In this document: in pieces, positions 1 through 11,192 of the stretch
Numbering within the stretch: position 1 is the first letter of the stretch
Layout: each line of letters opens with the position of its first letter
Origin: Limnephilus marmoratus
Lineage: Eukaryota; Arthropoda; Insecta; Trichoptera; Limnephilidae
DNA: 64,000 bases
Assembly (NCBI GenBank): GCA_917880885.1
Contig: OU862916.1
Location: 51,434,831-51,498,830 of the forward strand
Reading direction: 5' to 3'
Notes under the pieces: model-generated
Told to the model about the DNA's origin: nothing
The model's database searches: none
The model's input: only the letters and a program-made list of their open reading frames with translations
Made by a program: the position numbers and the translations under genes

Positions 1-574
1 GTTCAAGGTTCGTTTTAGCTTTTGAATCGTTTACTGTAGTTATTTTTTTATTTCGGTTTTTATATTATCAATGGCCGTGTCCATGATGGGTTAACCACGG
101 CGAAGGCGCCCGCCTTTCGCTCGGAGTCGCCCGGTAAATTTTTGCGACAATAATATGTAAAATCACTGCCCGCGACCGTTCATACACTGCATTATCTCCA
201 ACATTACTGTGACATTGTGGAGCCACTGTTGAAACCACTTTATATATAATAAATAAACTTTTTTCCACAAAATTTCGCTATTTTACGGAGCACAAAAAAT
301 ACGTGACAGCTGTCAATGATAACCATTGACAATATGACAATATATATCTTTTGTAATAATTCAGCAGTTGAATATTATTTAATTCTTTTCGAAATTTGTG
401 GTGTAATTTGTCACGTGTTCTGAGGCATTTAATAATTCCATCATTTATCCAACGTTTTAAGTACTTCATGTTATGTTTTTCACTTTGTACAGACGAACAA
501 TTTTTCACATTGTTTCACAAAATCTCAAAAAAACGTGTGCCCTAATAGTTTTATAACTGGTGGCAGATCAATTC
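1..574. other. no gene recognised
   Basis: The stretch contains short spurious reading frames only. No protein family, RNA gene or repeat boundary could be recognised. It leads directly into a dispersed repeat at 575. Confidence 0.4.
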
Positions 575-887
575 TTACTCAATCGATCCGCAATGTTATT
601 TGGGGATGTCACGGTTGTTAAAGAAATAAGTAGAATTAGAGTTTACTGAGATTATATATTTGAATTTTACATTTGCCTTACGGCAATACACGACAATAAC
701 TTGTAATTGAAGGGTCAAGCGTGTGGACAGTAAACTACACAACACAAGTAACCTGGATCAGCAAACAGTCAAGAATGTTCGATTTTTTACCTTTCTGTCA
801 ATAGCCGGTAGAAGGTACTTAGGTCCCAGTGTTTTCATGTTAAAAAAAATGTTTTTTTGGCTATTGTGTGTTAGGCACTGTCCACAT
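575..887 (+). repeat. dispersed repeat, copy 1 (about 315 bp)
   Basis: This segment is repeated at 15831-16147 in the same orientation with scattered substitutions and small indels (by eye roughly 90% identical). Both copies begin with ttactcaatcgatccg and end at cactgtccaca. No coding capacity and no clear terminal repeats are visible. It could be part of an LTR or an untranslated end of a larger element; I cannot classify it. Confidence 0.75.
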
Positions 888-1680
888 ACTTCCCCCCCCA
901 GTTAGTAAACGATATAAAGAAGAAGGGAAAAATAATAAAATATAGGATAAATAGTACATACATAGGATAACAATCTGTTCAAAAAATGATCATGTTGTGT
1001 AGGGACACATACTACACGAACATGTCGTTTACTGGGTTGTAGTCTAACCATAAATATTACAGGTAATATTACAAAAAAATTAAAACATATTTTAAATTAA
1101 AAAATTCAAATAATTGAAACGTTGCAAACAAAAGTATTATGAAAGTCATGACTATAAGTATGCTTCAACTATTCTCGGTCCAAAATAAGATCAATCCGTG
1201 GATGCGCATGTCTCCGCCCATTCTCCCCACTGCTTGCTAGACGAACGCTAACACATTCAATCCCACTATTTAAATAAATTAAATTATTTTATTAAATTTT
1301 CTTTTATTTGTCTGACAAAAAATGACAACAATTTATACCTTTAAATAATGGTAGCGGTAGTGTTACCAAATACATATTGTACTTTATGTGGCATGAGATT
1401 TACCAAATTGGCTGAGGAGTTAATTCGAAACTAAAAATATCATCATTGTCATTTTAAAAAAACCTCAGATGATTCACTTGAAACATTGAAAGCCAGTGAA
1501 TCATCGTTGTTGTCTCCGAGGTCATGAACAATAATATGATGAACATTCCACTATTATCGCTTAATACCAATAATATGTCGAATAAAATTACTCAAATACT
1601 CTGAACTTGGTGTGTATCGGATGTAACTCGGATGTAACTTTACCGATACCTTCTTACGTCCGTGTTCTTAGGCATTTATT
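888..1680. other. no gene recognised
   Basis: AT-rich sequence between the dispersed repeat and a LINE. No reading frame with recognisable motifs and no inverted or direct repeat of note was seen. Confidence 0.4.
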
Positions 1681-4152
1681 TTGAAGGAGAAATTGTTTAC
1701 TTTAACATGTTATTTTATCATCGACCATACCAATTCGCTCGTGTTTAATTCACAATGTCAAGGAAGTAATCGTAGCATAGTTTTATATACGTTATACATC
1801 AACATACCTACCCGAGTCACAATCACTACTAAGGCATGCATAGATCACATCATGGTCAGAACAAAGCGAATCGCTAAATCAATTGTATTTGAATCTTCGG
1901 TGACAGACCACTACTCAACCATCCTAGAAATACACAACTCAAAATCTCCTACCCTTAAGTCTAGTAATCCTTCTCATAACATTGTAAATATGGATCATCT
2001 GATAAAGTCTGTAGAACAAGAAAAATGGGAGTCTACCCTACTCTCTGAAAATGTTGACACAGCTCTTGAAATGTTTTCTGCATCACTAACTGCCCACATT
2101 AACTACGCCTCTTTCCCCCCCAAAACAGCCTCCAACAAAAAAAGGAAGCTAAAACCTTGGATTACGAATGGCCTTATCTTCTGCATACGTAAAAGAGACA
2201 GACTCCACAAACAAGCACTAAATAACCCAGACCCCCAATTCTTCCGTTTCTACAAAAAGTATCGTAATATTTGCAATAACCTGTTAATAATAACCAAACA
2301 AAAATACTATAAAAAAAAAATTGAAGATTCAGGATATGACAGTAAAGTAATCTGGAACGTAGTCAATGACATCTCAGAAAATAAAAAAACTTCACTCAAT
2401 ATTCAATCACTAGTAATTAATGGGAAAAATATTCAAGTCCACGAAGACCCAAAAACCTTAGCCGATCACGCCAACCATTATTTTAGTAACATCGGAATGA
2501 ACTTAGCCAACAAAATTCTTAAAGCCACAAATAAAACCCAAAACCTTCCAACTTTACGGGTAAGACTACAGAACTCTCTCCATCCCACACTCATCTTAGC
2601 CCCCACATCCACTAAAGAAATTTTTGACACAATACTTTCCATAAAAACAAATAGTGCTGCAGGTATTGACAACATTTCACCTTACATTCTAAAACACATA
2701 GCTCACTTTATTACCACACCGTTAAAACACATTGTAAATCTAAGCTTCAATAGCGGCTCCTTCCCTATCCAACTAAAACATGCAACGGTTATCCCAATAT
2801 ATAAGAGTGGCGACAAAACAAATATCGAAAACTATAGACCCATTTCTTTGCTAAGTGTCTTATCAAAAATCATTGAAAAAATTGTTAAAAGTAGACTTAT
2901 CTCCCATTTGGAAGCCCAGAAGATTCTCTCGCCCAATCAGTTTGGCTTCCAAAAAAAAATTAGTACAGAATCTGCAATCTTAGATCTGACTGAGAACATC
3001 ACAAATAGCCTGAACGAAGGCGATTCTTGCCTAGCCATATTCTTAGACTTAGCCAAAGCATTCGACACAGTTTCCCACCCTATACTTCTGGAAAGACTCT
3101 CTCAAATAGGCATCCGGGATTCAAATTTTAACTGGTTCTCCTCATACCTTACTGGTAGATCACAAACCGTGAAAATTAATAACGTGGCCGTAAGTAACCC
3201 TTTGCCAATACAATTCGGAGTCCCACAAGGAAGTGTTCTAGGCCCAATTCTATTCCTAATATACATCAATAAACTCTGTAACCTACCCATAACCGGAAAA
3301 CTAATATCCTTTGCAGATGATACTGTGCTTATAGCTCGACATAAAAACTGGAAAGGAGCTTTCGACATAGCTCAATATGACATAGGCCTTGTAAAGAATT
3401 GGTTAGATGATAATCTCCTCACCCTCAATGCTGGTAAAACAAAATTTTTAACCTTTAGTCTGTCTGCTGCTACCCAACCTACTAACAACCAGAAAATAAC
3501 AATCCACTCTTGTCCAAGACCTTACTCTTCCTGTACTTGCCCAAATTTGGAAAAAGTTTCCCATACAAAATACCTGGGGGTCCTAATTGATCATCATCTT
3601 CGTTGGAATCAGCATTTAGCCAGTCTAATCCCCCGAATTCGCAAGCTCTCCTATGTTTTTCGAACTCTAAGAAATATCATTACTCCTACAATACTAAAAA
3701 GAGTTTACTATGCTCTCTGCCAATCCCTATTAGTATATGGCATCATAATTTGGGGCGGCTGTGCTCATAAATTTATTGATCCCCTACAAAAAGCTCAAAA
3801 AACGATAATACGTGTTATCAACAAGCGACCGACAAGATACCCCTCCACTCGACTCTTCACTGAATATAATGTTCTAAACATACGGCAACTCCATCTAAAA
3901 TTTACTTTAACGCATTTCATGTTCAAATATAAGAAAAAAACTCTCTTACATCATAATTACACGACCAGAACAATAACCAACCGACACTACAATGTACCGA
4001 CACTACATACCACGTCAGCTCGAAGACATTTCATATACCTAGCTCCTAAAATATTTAACCTTCTCCCTGAGAATTTAAAAACCGAAACCCAACCGCTCAC
4101 CTTTAAAAAACATTTATCACAATGGATCCTTACAACTAGAAATGATGATTAG
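1681..4152 (+). CDS. LINE ORF2 reverse transcriptase, 5'-truncated element
   Basis: This 823-residue open frame encodes the reverse transcriptase of a non-LTR retrotransposon. Recognisable element sequence begins near 1800 with the last part of an endonuclease/exonuclease/phosphatase domain, ending in a TDHYS block equivalent to the SDHxP motif. The rest of the endonuclease is missing, so the element is 5'-truncated. The RT palm follows: NYRPISLLSVLSKIIEK, FLDLAKAFDTVSH, GVPQGSVLGPILF and the catalytic FADDT near residue 545. A C-terminal region of about 250 residues ends in a short basic tail. The frame is intact, so the copy may be fairly young, but it lacks an ATG context and endonuclease and cannot be autonomous. 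By motif style it belongs to the jockey/CR1/L2 assemblage; the clade is not resolved. Confidence 0.85.
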   Translation: MKEKLFTLTCYFIIDHTNSLVFNSQCQGSNRSIVLYTLYINIPTRVTITTKACIDHIMVRTKRIAKSIVFESSVTDHYSTILEIHNSKSPTLKSSNPSHNIVNMDHLIKSVEQEKWESTLLSENVDTALEMFSASLTAHINYASFPPKTASNKKRKLKPWITNGLIFCIRKRDRLHKQALNNPDPQFFRFYKKYRNICNNLLIITKQKYYKKKIEDSGYDSKVIWNVVNDISENKKTSLNIQSLVINGKNIQVHEDPKTLADHANHYFSNIGMNLANKILKATNKTQNLPTLRVRLQNSLHPTLILAPTSTKEIFDTILSIKTNSAAGIDNISPYILKHIAHFITTPLKHIVNLSFNSGSFPIQLKHATVIPIYKSGDKTNIENYRPISLLSVLSKIIEKIVKSRLISHLEAQKILSPNQFGFQKKISTESAILDLTENITNSLNEGDSCLAIFLDLAKAFDTVSHPILLERLSQIGIRDSNFNWFSSYLTGRSQTVKINNVAVSNPLPIQFGVPQGSVLGPILFLIYINKLCNLPITGKLISFADDTVLIARHKNWKGAFDIAQYDIGLVKNWLDDNLLTLNAGKTKFLTFSLSAATQPTNNQKITIHSCPRPYSSCTCPNLEKVSHTKYLGVLIDHHLRWNQHLASLIPRIRKLSYVFRTLRNIITPTILKRVYYALCQSLLVYGIIIWGGCAHKFIDPLQKAQKTIIRVINKRPTRYPSTRLFTEYNVLNIRQLHLKFTLTHFMFKYKKKTLLHHNYTTRTITNRHYNVPTLHTTSARRHFIYLAPKIFNLLPENLKTETQPLTFKKHLSQWILTTRNDD

Positions 4153-4511
4153 AAACGGTGTTCCTTAATTCCCTAATTTAACAAATAATTAAATTACTAT
4201 TTCTTATAATATGTATTATTATCAACTTATTATTACAATATTATTACTAATTTTTGTTATTATCATAATTATCATAATTATTATTTATTCATTATTATTA
4301 ATTAATTAATTATTATTACTAAAAAAATTTTTGCAATTTAATTTAATCTGTACAACTTCTAATTTTATTTATCAACCATTACAAATGTATAATTTCAAAT
4401 CTGTAAACTTCACCCGCCATAACACAGGGATATCCCTAGCATGGTGGATGAAACACCACAAAAAAACTATGCAATGTACAATATTCTTATAAATAAATAA
4501 ATAAATAAATA
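1790..4511 (+). mobile_element. 5'-truncated non-LTR retrotransposon with AAAT-repeat tail
   Basis: The element spans the RT frame above, an AT-rich 3' untranslated region with ATT-rich runs, a small hairpin near 4415-4450 (CACCCGCCAT ... ATGGTGGATG) and a terminal run of aaat units ending near 4511. Microsatellite-type 3' tails rather than poly(A) are known for CR1/L2-like LINEs. The 5' boundary is approximate. No target duplication was identified. Confidence 0.7.
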
Positions 4512-5640
4512 GTTTTGTTGATTTCGCTAGCAGTGACATTTACCATATACTTATTATTTATCATACAACCCTCTGTGAGAGCTGTCCTCTTTTGTTCTTT
4601 GTAATTAGAGATAATGTATTTGAACATATCGGCTGATTACCCATTTTACCACTGGGTCTGAATGGGTTAATTTTTTCTAACGCGGACACACAGTACGACG
4701 GTCAACGGCATACTGAATTTTTTGGCGAAGTGATTGGCGGCAGGCGAGGGCAGGTGAGGGGACCGTAGCGGGGGGAGTGGTATGCGCAGTACAAACCAAA
4801 TTTTGTACCATCGCGGGTTGTTCTAAACGCGGATAGAGAATAGATTGAATTAGATAAGTATATTTAAAAGTCTTTTCATCCACAAACACTTCGTTTGGAG
4901 CATGTTTTCAAAGTAGTTGTGGCTATAACACAAAATTGTATATTATTATCTCGTAATTTCTGAGTTTCCTAAAAACTAATTATATATTGATATTGCTTAA
5001 GAATAAGGTACACGTTTTTTAACGCTGTAAGATTAACATTGTATTTAATGTAGTATAGAAATATGTTGTGTGAATAACGTATGAGTGTGATTTAAAGAGT
5101 GACGTCATTGTACTACAATGGTAACACTTTATGTTTCTATACTACGATAAATATCTCACATTACATAATTGTGAAAAGTACCTCACATCACCCTGAATGT
5201 GGAAAAGTTACTTTTTTAAGCTAAATTTTAACTAATATTTGTGATAAATGTGAGAACATTGTTAAAAACTGCACTCAAGTTTATGGAGTGTTAAATGTTA
5301 ATTTATTACAACAAAACAATTTACATATGTGTGATTAACCTATATGTCCCTAACGCGTATACTGGTGGGAGATCCCACGCATTTTTTATGATCCGAAAGC
5401 GAGAACTTCTTCCTTTCAGAATGCCCCATTAAACAGAGACATTCAACTGCTTAACGATTCTACATTGAGCATTGGCATCTTCAATGTTACATAATAGAGA
5501 GTTTAGTAAGTATCTTTTGACATACGTCAACATTGTGAAACTGCCCCCTTGGACTTTTTTTTCTCTTAAATTTTGTAATCTTCTCCGTAATAATTTGGTG
5601 TATAACTGTTTTATGGAGAACCTGAAAAAAAAATAAGATG
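4512..5640. other. no gene recognised
   Basis: AT-rich sequence with a short GC-richer patch at 4675-4810. No coding motif or defined repeat boundary was found. Confidence 0.4.
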
Positions 5641-5669
5641 ATCAATTATTTATTAATTGTATGTTGGGA

Positions 5670-5985
5670 GGCAGGAATGGGAACCGCCGCCCCGGGAACC
5701 TTTATTGGATAACCAACACCTCTGCCATAGGTCACCCCAAGTGGTTCGCTACGTTTGGTGATTTAGCAGGGGTGCCCGGGTTCATGGGGTGAGGTTTGTC
5801 TAGGTCTTGGAGGCGGATGACCAGGACATACTGAACCCCAGATTCCTACCCACCCCTTAAACCCTTTTCCTTCCAGAACTCTCGTCTCTTTCCTTTCTTT
5901 AAAAAAAATCCTTCCCACAGCATCCTCAAAGATGACATAGGCCCTGAGGGAAATTATTTTCCTCAGGGCCTCCTGTGTGTGTATC
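5670..5985 (+). repeat. dispersed repeat family B, copy 1
   Basis: The segment shares strings such as tttattggataaccaacacc, tggttcgctacgtttggtga and a hairpin of the form CCTGAGG ... CCTCAGG (5943-5970) with copies at 27925-28390, 28393-28620 and 26460-26830. Two of the copies lie next to decayed LINE C-terminal coding sequence, so this may be a LINE 3' untranslated region. No intact frame is present. Confidence 0.65.
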
Positions 5986-5989
5986 ATAC

Positions 5990-7260
5990 CAAGTTATATT
6001 ATACTTACATGCACAAACAAGAACTGCTTTTAATTTCTAAAAACGAATAAAAATTATCTTCAACTGTTTATTGGAGCGCTTATTTATTAACTCAACATAT
6101 GTAAGAGTTTTATTGTAATTACAAAAGTTAAAGTTAAAGGTATAGTTACCATCCAGAGTAGACCTATTATTAGTTTTTGTTGAAAGTTATTGCGATTAAA
6201 TGACTAATAACATTTACACGCTTCCGTAAACACTTGAAAAGAATTATGACATAACATAAATATAAAAGTTTAAACAGCATGTTGAGTTAGATGTGAGTGT
6301 CATTGTACATCTGAGTGACCATGGTTAAGATTACTAAAAGTAAACACATTTTCACTGTACGTGACTTGATAAAAGTTCTTAAAAAATATAAACGTAAAAT
6401 ATTATTCCGTTCAAAATTGTTTAAAATATACAACATCTGCGATAGTTAAAAGTTGTTTAAACAATGTCAGATGCAAGATTTGTTTAGGAACGTAAATAAA
6501 TGCTATATTGGGCATATATTCAATATAGGGTACATTAAAAGTGCACTATACAATAGTTAAACAAATTTATAAGAAGCTATATTTTGCGTAAGGTACATAA
6601 GCGTTGTGAAGAGTGATATAGCTAGGTATGGAAAGTTCATCGATTAATATACGATATTTTATATTTGCTTAAAATTAGTTACGTAATACAAACATGATTT
6701 TTAAGAATGAAAGTTTTCATCATTTCGAAGATGCATCATATCAATGACAATGGAATGCATTTAATCATAGTCTATTCTGACTACGTTGTTTGTAAAACAA
6801 TAATATTAAGTTTTTATTTTTTATTTTTTTATTTTATATATTTAATAATATTATTATTCAATGTACAAAAACAGTTTATTATAAACAAATTCTGCTTCTG
6901 CTTCGTCATTATTATTATGAGTTACAGCTGTTTCGCCCGCTGAAGGCATTATCAAACTTTGGTTGTTACCACCTATAGACGATGTATTTATGTCATTTCT
7001 AAACAGGTACTTATGATGACAAAATTAATAGCTTTTTATTTTTATTACCTGTGCCCCTAAACTTCTAAGTAAAATGACTGAAATATTAATGGTTAAGTTT
7101 CCCAATTACTGGATTGTTTAAATTTGACTGAAGGTCGTTAATTATTCCATAAAATAAACCCTTGATGATTCATCAGGATTTACCTTATAATACAATTGAT
7201 ATTTGAAATGGTCATCATTATGCTCTTGGATAACCCACGATGACTCATGTATTTACTTAA
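5990..7260. other. no gene recognised; one degenerate hammerhead-like trace
   Basis: AT-rich, mostly featureless. At 6920-6956 on the minus strand a GAAACAGCTGTAAC block follows a short GCC/GGC stem, resembling a decayed hammerhead ribozyme 3' half; a similar block occurs at 31458. No protein-coding gene is supported. Confidence 0.35.
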
Positions 7261-7325
7261 TAGCACAGTTAGGTATTTGGACTGGATTTAAATATATCTA
7301 AAAGTGGCGAGCGAATTATATTTGT

Positions 7326-7895
7326 TTGTTCATTACCTCCAAACCTAACTCACTGGAATCTACATGTGAAGCGGCTGATGAGCTTGAAGAGAGAAAAATC
7401 AAAGCAAATAATCTCATAATTATAAACGTTCCCGAAAGCACAAAACTAAACCATATTGAAAAAATCGAGGATGACAATTTACAAATTACAAACATTCTGA
7501 AGAAAATAGACAACAACATTGATCCAAATTCCATTAACACTTTCCGTCTTGGAGCAGTGAGGCCTGACAAATCGAGGCCCATTAAAGTTATCCTAAGAAA
7601 CTCGACTGAAGCAATGACTATCCTCCGAAAAAAAAACTTTTACCTGAACAACTCCCCAGTCAAAAATTTTGCCGACCAAACACCAAATCAAAGAAAATAC
7701 TTGTTGGACCTACGTCAAACCATGGAAAGTCGGATTCAGGGAGGTGAAGTTGGGTTAACTATTAAATATATCAACAGTAAGCCGACAATAGTTAAGACAA
7801 CTACAAAAAACTCAAAGACATCAATGGATACGGCAAAACATCCGGGGCTGCCGCACCAAACTCTTAGAGTTGAAAACTACTATTCCATTACTTAA
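7326..7895 (+). CDS. LINE ORF1 protein (RRM-like), N-terminus missing
   Basis: The 189-residue frame resembles the RNA-binding ORF1 proteins of insect LINEs. It has a short charged stretch, then NNLIIINVPES (first RNA-binding-like strand), an RLGAVRPDKSRPIKVIL block (second strand) and a helical C-terminal part. ORF1 proteins coat LINE RNA and chaperone reverse transcription. The first codons are not a convincing start; the protein is likely 5'-truncated. Its end overlaps the start of the endonuclease frame that follows, the usual ORF1-ORF2 arrangement. Assignment rests on motif pattern, so the family is likely but not proven. Confidence 0.6.
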   Translation: MFITSKPNSLESTCEAADELEERKIKANNLIIINVPESTKLNHIEKIEDDNLQITNILKKIDNNIDPNSINTFRLGAVRPDKSRPIKVILRNSTEAMTILRKKNFYLNNSPVKNFADQTPNQRKYLLDLRQTMESRIQGGEVGLTIKYINSKPTIVKTTTKNSKTSMDTAKHPGLPHQTLRVENYYSIT

Positions 7896-8676
7896 AAACA
7901 TCGATGTATTTCTTCTTACTGAAACCTGGCTTGATCATGATATTCATACCGAGGAACTTGGGTTTACATCTTACAACACCTACCGCCTTGACAGAAATCC
8001 AGCCACCAGCAATAAAACCAGAGGAGGAGGAGTTCTCATATCCGTTAATAAATCACTGTCGACCACTCGATTAATTTGCAAACATCAAGACATGGAACAG
8101 GTATTCGTATTACTAAAATCTAAATCAAATAAAATTCTATTGGGATGTGTCTACATTCCTCCAGGATCCAATATCACAGTCTACAGAAACCATATTGATG
8201 ACCTCGAAACCTTCAAAAACAAATATTCTGATGCCAGAACAATTTTATTTGGTGACTACAATACCCCTAGCATTGATTGGATGAATAAAAACTCTTGTAC
8301 CAACTTAAACCTGCCAGAAAATGCTCGCGAAATAATAGATATGACGAACTTACTCTCTCTACATCAAGTCAATCAAGTCTACAATAACTATAATCGGCTG
8401 CTGGATCTGGTATTCTGTAGTGATCTCTCAATTCATATTGTTAAATCGGTTGATGAGCTCCTCCCCCTAGACTGCCACCACCCCGCTCTAAGCATAACCA
8501 TCACGACGAATAAATCACCAGACAATACAACTATTCTGCCTAACCTTACTTATAATTTTTCCAAAGCTGACTATCCTAATATGAACCAATATCTTGCAAA
8601 TGAAGACTGGTCATTTCTTCACCACAACAATAATATTAATTTTTTTTTTTTTTCAAAAGAAGCAAACACATTGTGA
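7822..8676 (+). CDS. LINE ORF2 endonuclease domain, interrupted
   Basis: The frame encodes an apurinic-like endonuclease (EEP family) that nicks target DNA for LINE insertion. Visible motifs are QNIRGCRTK at the start (usually GLRTK), FLLTETWLDHDI with the catalytic Glu, a GGGVLISV block, ILFGDYNTPSIDW (GDFN-type motif) and DCHHPAL (SDHxP-type motif) near the end. The frame overlaps the ORF1 end. It stops inside an inserted element at 8636, so the reverse transcriptase part is missing. The last residues, a run of Phe, come from the insertion. Confidence 0.8.
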   Translation, partial: QWIRQNIRGCRTKLLELKTTIPLLKNIDVFLLTETWLDHDIHTEELGFTSYNTYRLDRNPATSNKTRGGGVLISVNKSLSTTRLICKHQDMEQVFVLLKSKSNKILLGCVYIPPGSNITVYRNHIDDLETFKNKYSDARTILFGDYNTPSIDWMNKNSCTNLNLPENAREIIDMTNLLSLHQVNQVYNNYNRLLDLVFCSDLSIHIVKSVDELLPLDCHHPALSITITTNKSPDNTTILPNLTYNFSKADYPNMNQYLANEDWSFLHHNNNINFFFFSKEANTL

Positions 8677-9035
8677 CTTGACATTTTAAATAAATAAAAA
8701 GAAAACACTTTGTTTACGTCACTTTATTGATATTTCTTCCGTCTACCGGTTTCGGTACCTCCATACCATCATCAGGACTGAATATAAAATACTGACAAAT
8801 ACAGGGAAATATACATATATATATACAAATTGTAAAAGAAAGAGACAGTAAATTAGAGCGGGGCAGGGCGTCAGTTGGGGAGGGAAGTGGGGGAGGAGGT
8901 TTTTTTAAACCGCTGAACACAGCGTTGTGTACATAAAAAATAATGCTAATAATATAAATGAAAAAAGGTTGGAAATTAAAAATAAAAGGCCTCCGCGTCC
9001 ACTTATATATTCTACGTAATTATTCTTGTTGTAAA
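8636..9035 (-). mobile_element. hammerhead-bearing Penelope-type insertion in a LINE
   Basis: A 400-bp insertion cuts the LINE ORF2. It is flanked by aacaataata at 8626-8635 and 9036-9045, a probable 10-bp target duplication. The left end matches the left end of the large Penelope-like element at 47648 (gaagc....ac.ttgtga...gacatt, then cactttgtttacgtcac). A hammerhead ribozyme motif lies 100 bp inside on the minus strand. The rest is non-coding. It is probably a 5'-truncated or non-autonomous Penelope relative. Confidence 0.6.
8738..8780 (-). ncRNA. hammerhead ribozyme motif
   Basis: Read on the minus strand: stem I 5' side CAGTC, the core CTGATGA, stem II GGTA/TACC closing a six-base loop, GAAA, then the palindrome ACCGGT, cleavage-site TA and GAC for stem I 3'. 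All invariant core boxes are present. Stem III is a short palindrome, suggesting activity as a dimer. There is one extra base between CTGATGA and stem II compared with the textbook core. Hammerheads of this kind are established for Penelope-like elements. Confidence 0.7.
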
Positions 9036-9189
9036 AACAATAATAATTAGCAACGTTTATTGCTGTAACAAAAACATTAAACAACTTAATTCCTCTAAAT
9101 GTAAATTTTGATTAGATATATCTTCTCTTGGATTTCTGAACCCCCTGTTAAAAAACCACGAACCGCCACTGCCAGCGACTATCAATAAA

Positions 9190-9489
9190 ACAAATAATAA
9201 ATTTGGATGTTTGGAATTTGTCGGACCGACATCTAATAAAATAGCTAAAGTTCTCAAAAATTGTGGCTTAGATGTTGCCTTCCGCACAAATAATACTTTA
9301 GGATCATCTCTTAAAAACTCAAAAAATAAAATACCCAAACTAAAAAATAGTGGCATTTATAAACTCCAGTGTGATGAATGCAACGCTGTTTATGTTGGAC
9401 AAACTGGCCGGTCCTTTAACACTAGATTCAAAGAAAACATGCGATCGTTTAAAAATAATAATAAAATAGAATCACAATTTACTAAGTGA
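9190..9489 (+). pseudogene. Penelope-like element GIY-YIG endonuclease fragment
   Basis: The translated segment contains SGIYKLQCDECNAVYVGQTG followed by RSFNTRFKEN, the GIY-YIG nuclease signature with the CxxC insert typical of Penelope-like retroelements. Upstream sequence to about 9190 reads as the linker between RT and nuclease. No RT domain precedes it and the frame stops early, so it is a fragment. Just upstream, 9148-9163 (cacgaaccgccactg) matches the right end of the hAT MITE at 27475, hinting at another nested insertion. Confidence 0.75.
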
Positions 9490-9509
9490 TAGTGATAATA
9501 ATCAACCAT

Positions 9510-11192
9510 TTCCGTAGCACTTACAAAATAAAGGACGTAAACTCAATCTCCGTTGATATCTCACACCATATTGAAGATCCAGTGCCACCATTTGACGTAA
9601 GGCGAGGGCGGTGTCATCTTTTGCCTTCATAAGTCCGTCATCTTGGCCCTGCGCTATTCCCATCTGCTTATAGTCAATAGAAGAAGGACTACTAATCTCT
9701 TCTATTCTAGATAGTGCATCAGCTACTATGTTATGTTGCCCCGAAACATGTCTAATGTCCGTTTAAAATTGCGCTATATAATCCAACTGTCTTTCTTGAC
9801 GTGGAGAGCGAGAAGCTCACTTCTTACTAAAAGCAAAGGTGATTGGCTTGTGATCTGTGTAAATTGTGAAATTTCGACCTTCGATGTGATTTCTAAAGTA
9901 TTTAACTGCTTCAGATACACCAGCCAGTTTGCGGTCAAAAGTACTGTTGCGCGAGTGTAATTTTTTTGGAAAAGAATCCTAGCGGTTCCCAAGTATCACC
10001 GTCGGACTGCTGCAGTGAGGTCCCCATAGCTCCGTCACTGGCATCTACCATTATAGCTATTCTTGTATTGGGGTTTGGGTGCGTGAGTAAAGTTGCGTTT
10101 GCTAGGTGTTGTTTGCATACCTCAAACGCTTCTCTCAGTTCTTGATTCCAAGTCAATACTCGCTTGTCATTTTTCTTGTAACCAGTAATACTGCCGAATA
10201 ATTTAGTCTGTGTGTTGATTGCATTTGGAAAGAATCTTCGATAATAATTTAACATGCCTAAAAAACGTCGTAAGTCCTTTGCTGTTTTAGGTAATCGAAA
10301 ATTTATTACGGCTATAACTATTTCTTTAATGGGATATTCCATTTTTGGTAATTGTGTGACCCAAGAAGTTGACTGTAGATACGCCAAATTGACATTTGTT
10401 TATATTGATTACTAGATCATATTCAGCCAGGCGTTTTAGCAGTAAATTTAAATGTTTTTTATGTTCTTCTTCATTTTCAGAAGCAATCAAAATGTAATCC
10501 AAGTATACAAAACAAAAGTCCAAATCTCTGGTTACAGCATGCATGAAACGCTGGAAACTTTTTGCGGCGTTAGATAAACCGAATTACATGGAAGTGAATT
10601 CAAATAATCCAAACAGTGTGATGATGGCTGTTTTTGGTACTGATATTTGATGATAGGCTCTGGTCATGTCTATGGTGCAGAATATTTTTGCATCTGAAAG
10701 TTTGTGTGCAAAATCATGTAGTTGAGGAATGGAATATTTGTCCGGACTAGATTTTGCGTTTAACCGGCAATAGTCTTAGCACGGATGCCATTCGCACGGT
10801 TTCCTGACCGTGTGCAAGGGACTGGCCCAATTACTTTTCGATGGCCTGCAGATCCCCTGTTCCATCAAATACATAAATTCGTTTTTCGCTGCTTCTAATA
10901 GGGCAGGTACCAGTCTGCGAGCACGTTCAGTGACGGGTGGCCCTTCTGTTTCGATGCAGTGAGTCACAGAGTGTTTTTGACATCTGGCATCTTCATATTA
11001 GGCCTCGTTAAGTTAGGGTATTTGTTCAAAATGTCGCGATGTTTCTGTGATGAGAATATTGTGGAAATACCAGATGTAGGTCCATTATACGTTATTCCTT
11101 TAATCAATAATTCTGTTGACTGATCTGCCTTTCTTAAGTTCATCGTTAAATTAAAATGATGAAGGAAGTTTGCACCTAGGATTGGTCTTGAT
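9510..11192 (-). pseudogene. Gypsy-type pol (protease end, RT, RNase H), decayed
   Basis: Several minus-strand frames together cover Ty3/Gypsy pol. In order they show the end of the protease, the RT N-terminal block (GICRPSKSNWASPLHTVRKP), a DMTRAYHQI-type palm motif, FVYLDYILIAS, a thumb segment with GHTITKNGI, FLGMLNYYRRF, the RNase H entry MVDASDGAMG and the end motif ADALSRIEE. The catalytic YxDD is changed to YLDY, so RT activity is lost. Frame changes and stops separate the pieces. The protease is continued at 12222, beyond an inserted hAT element. Confidence 0.85.

Noticed and set aside
4677..4889. 70-residue minus-strand frame
   Set aside because: No motif; GC-rich patch without homologous copy in the window.
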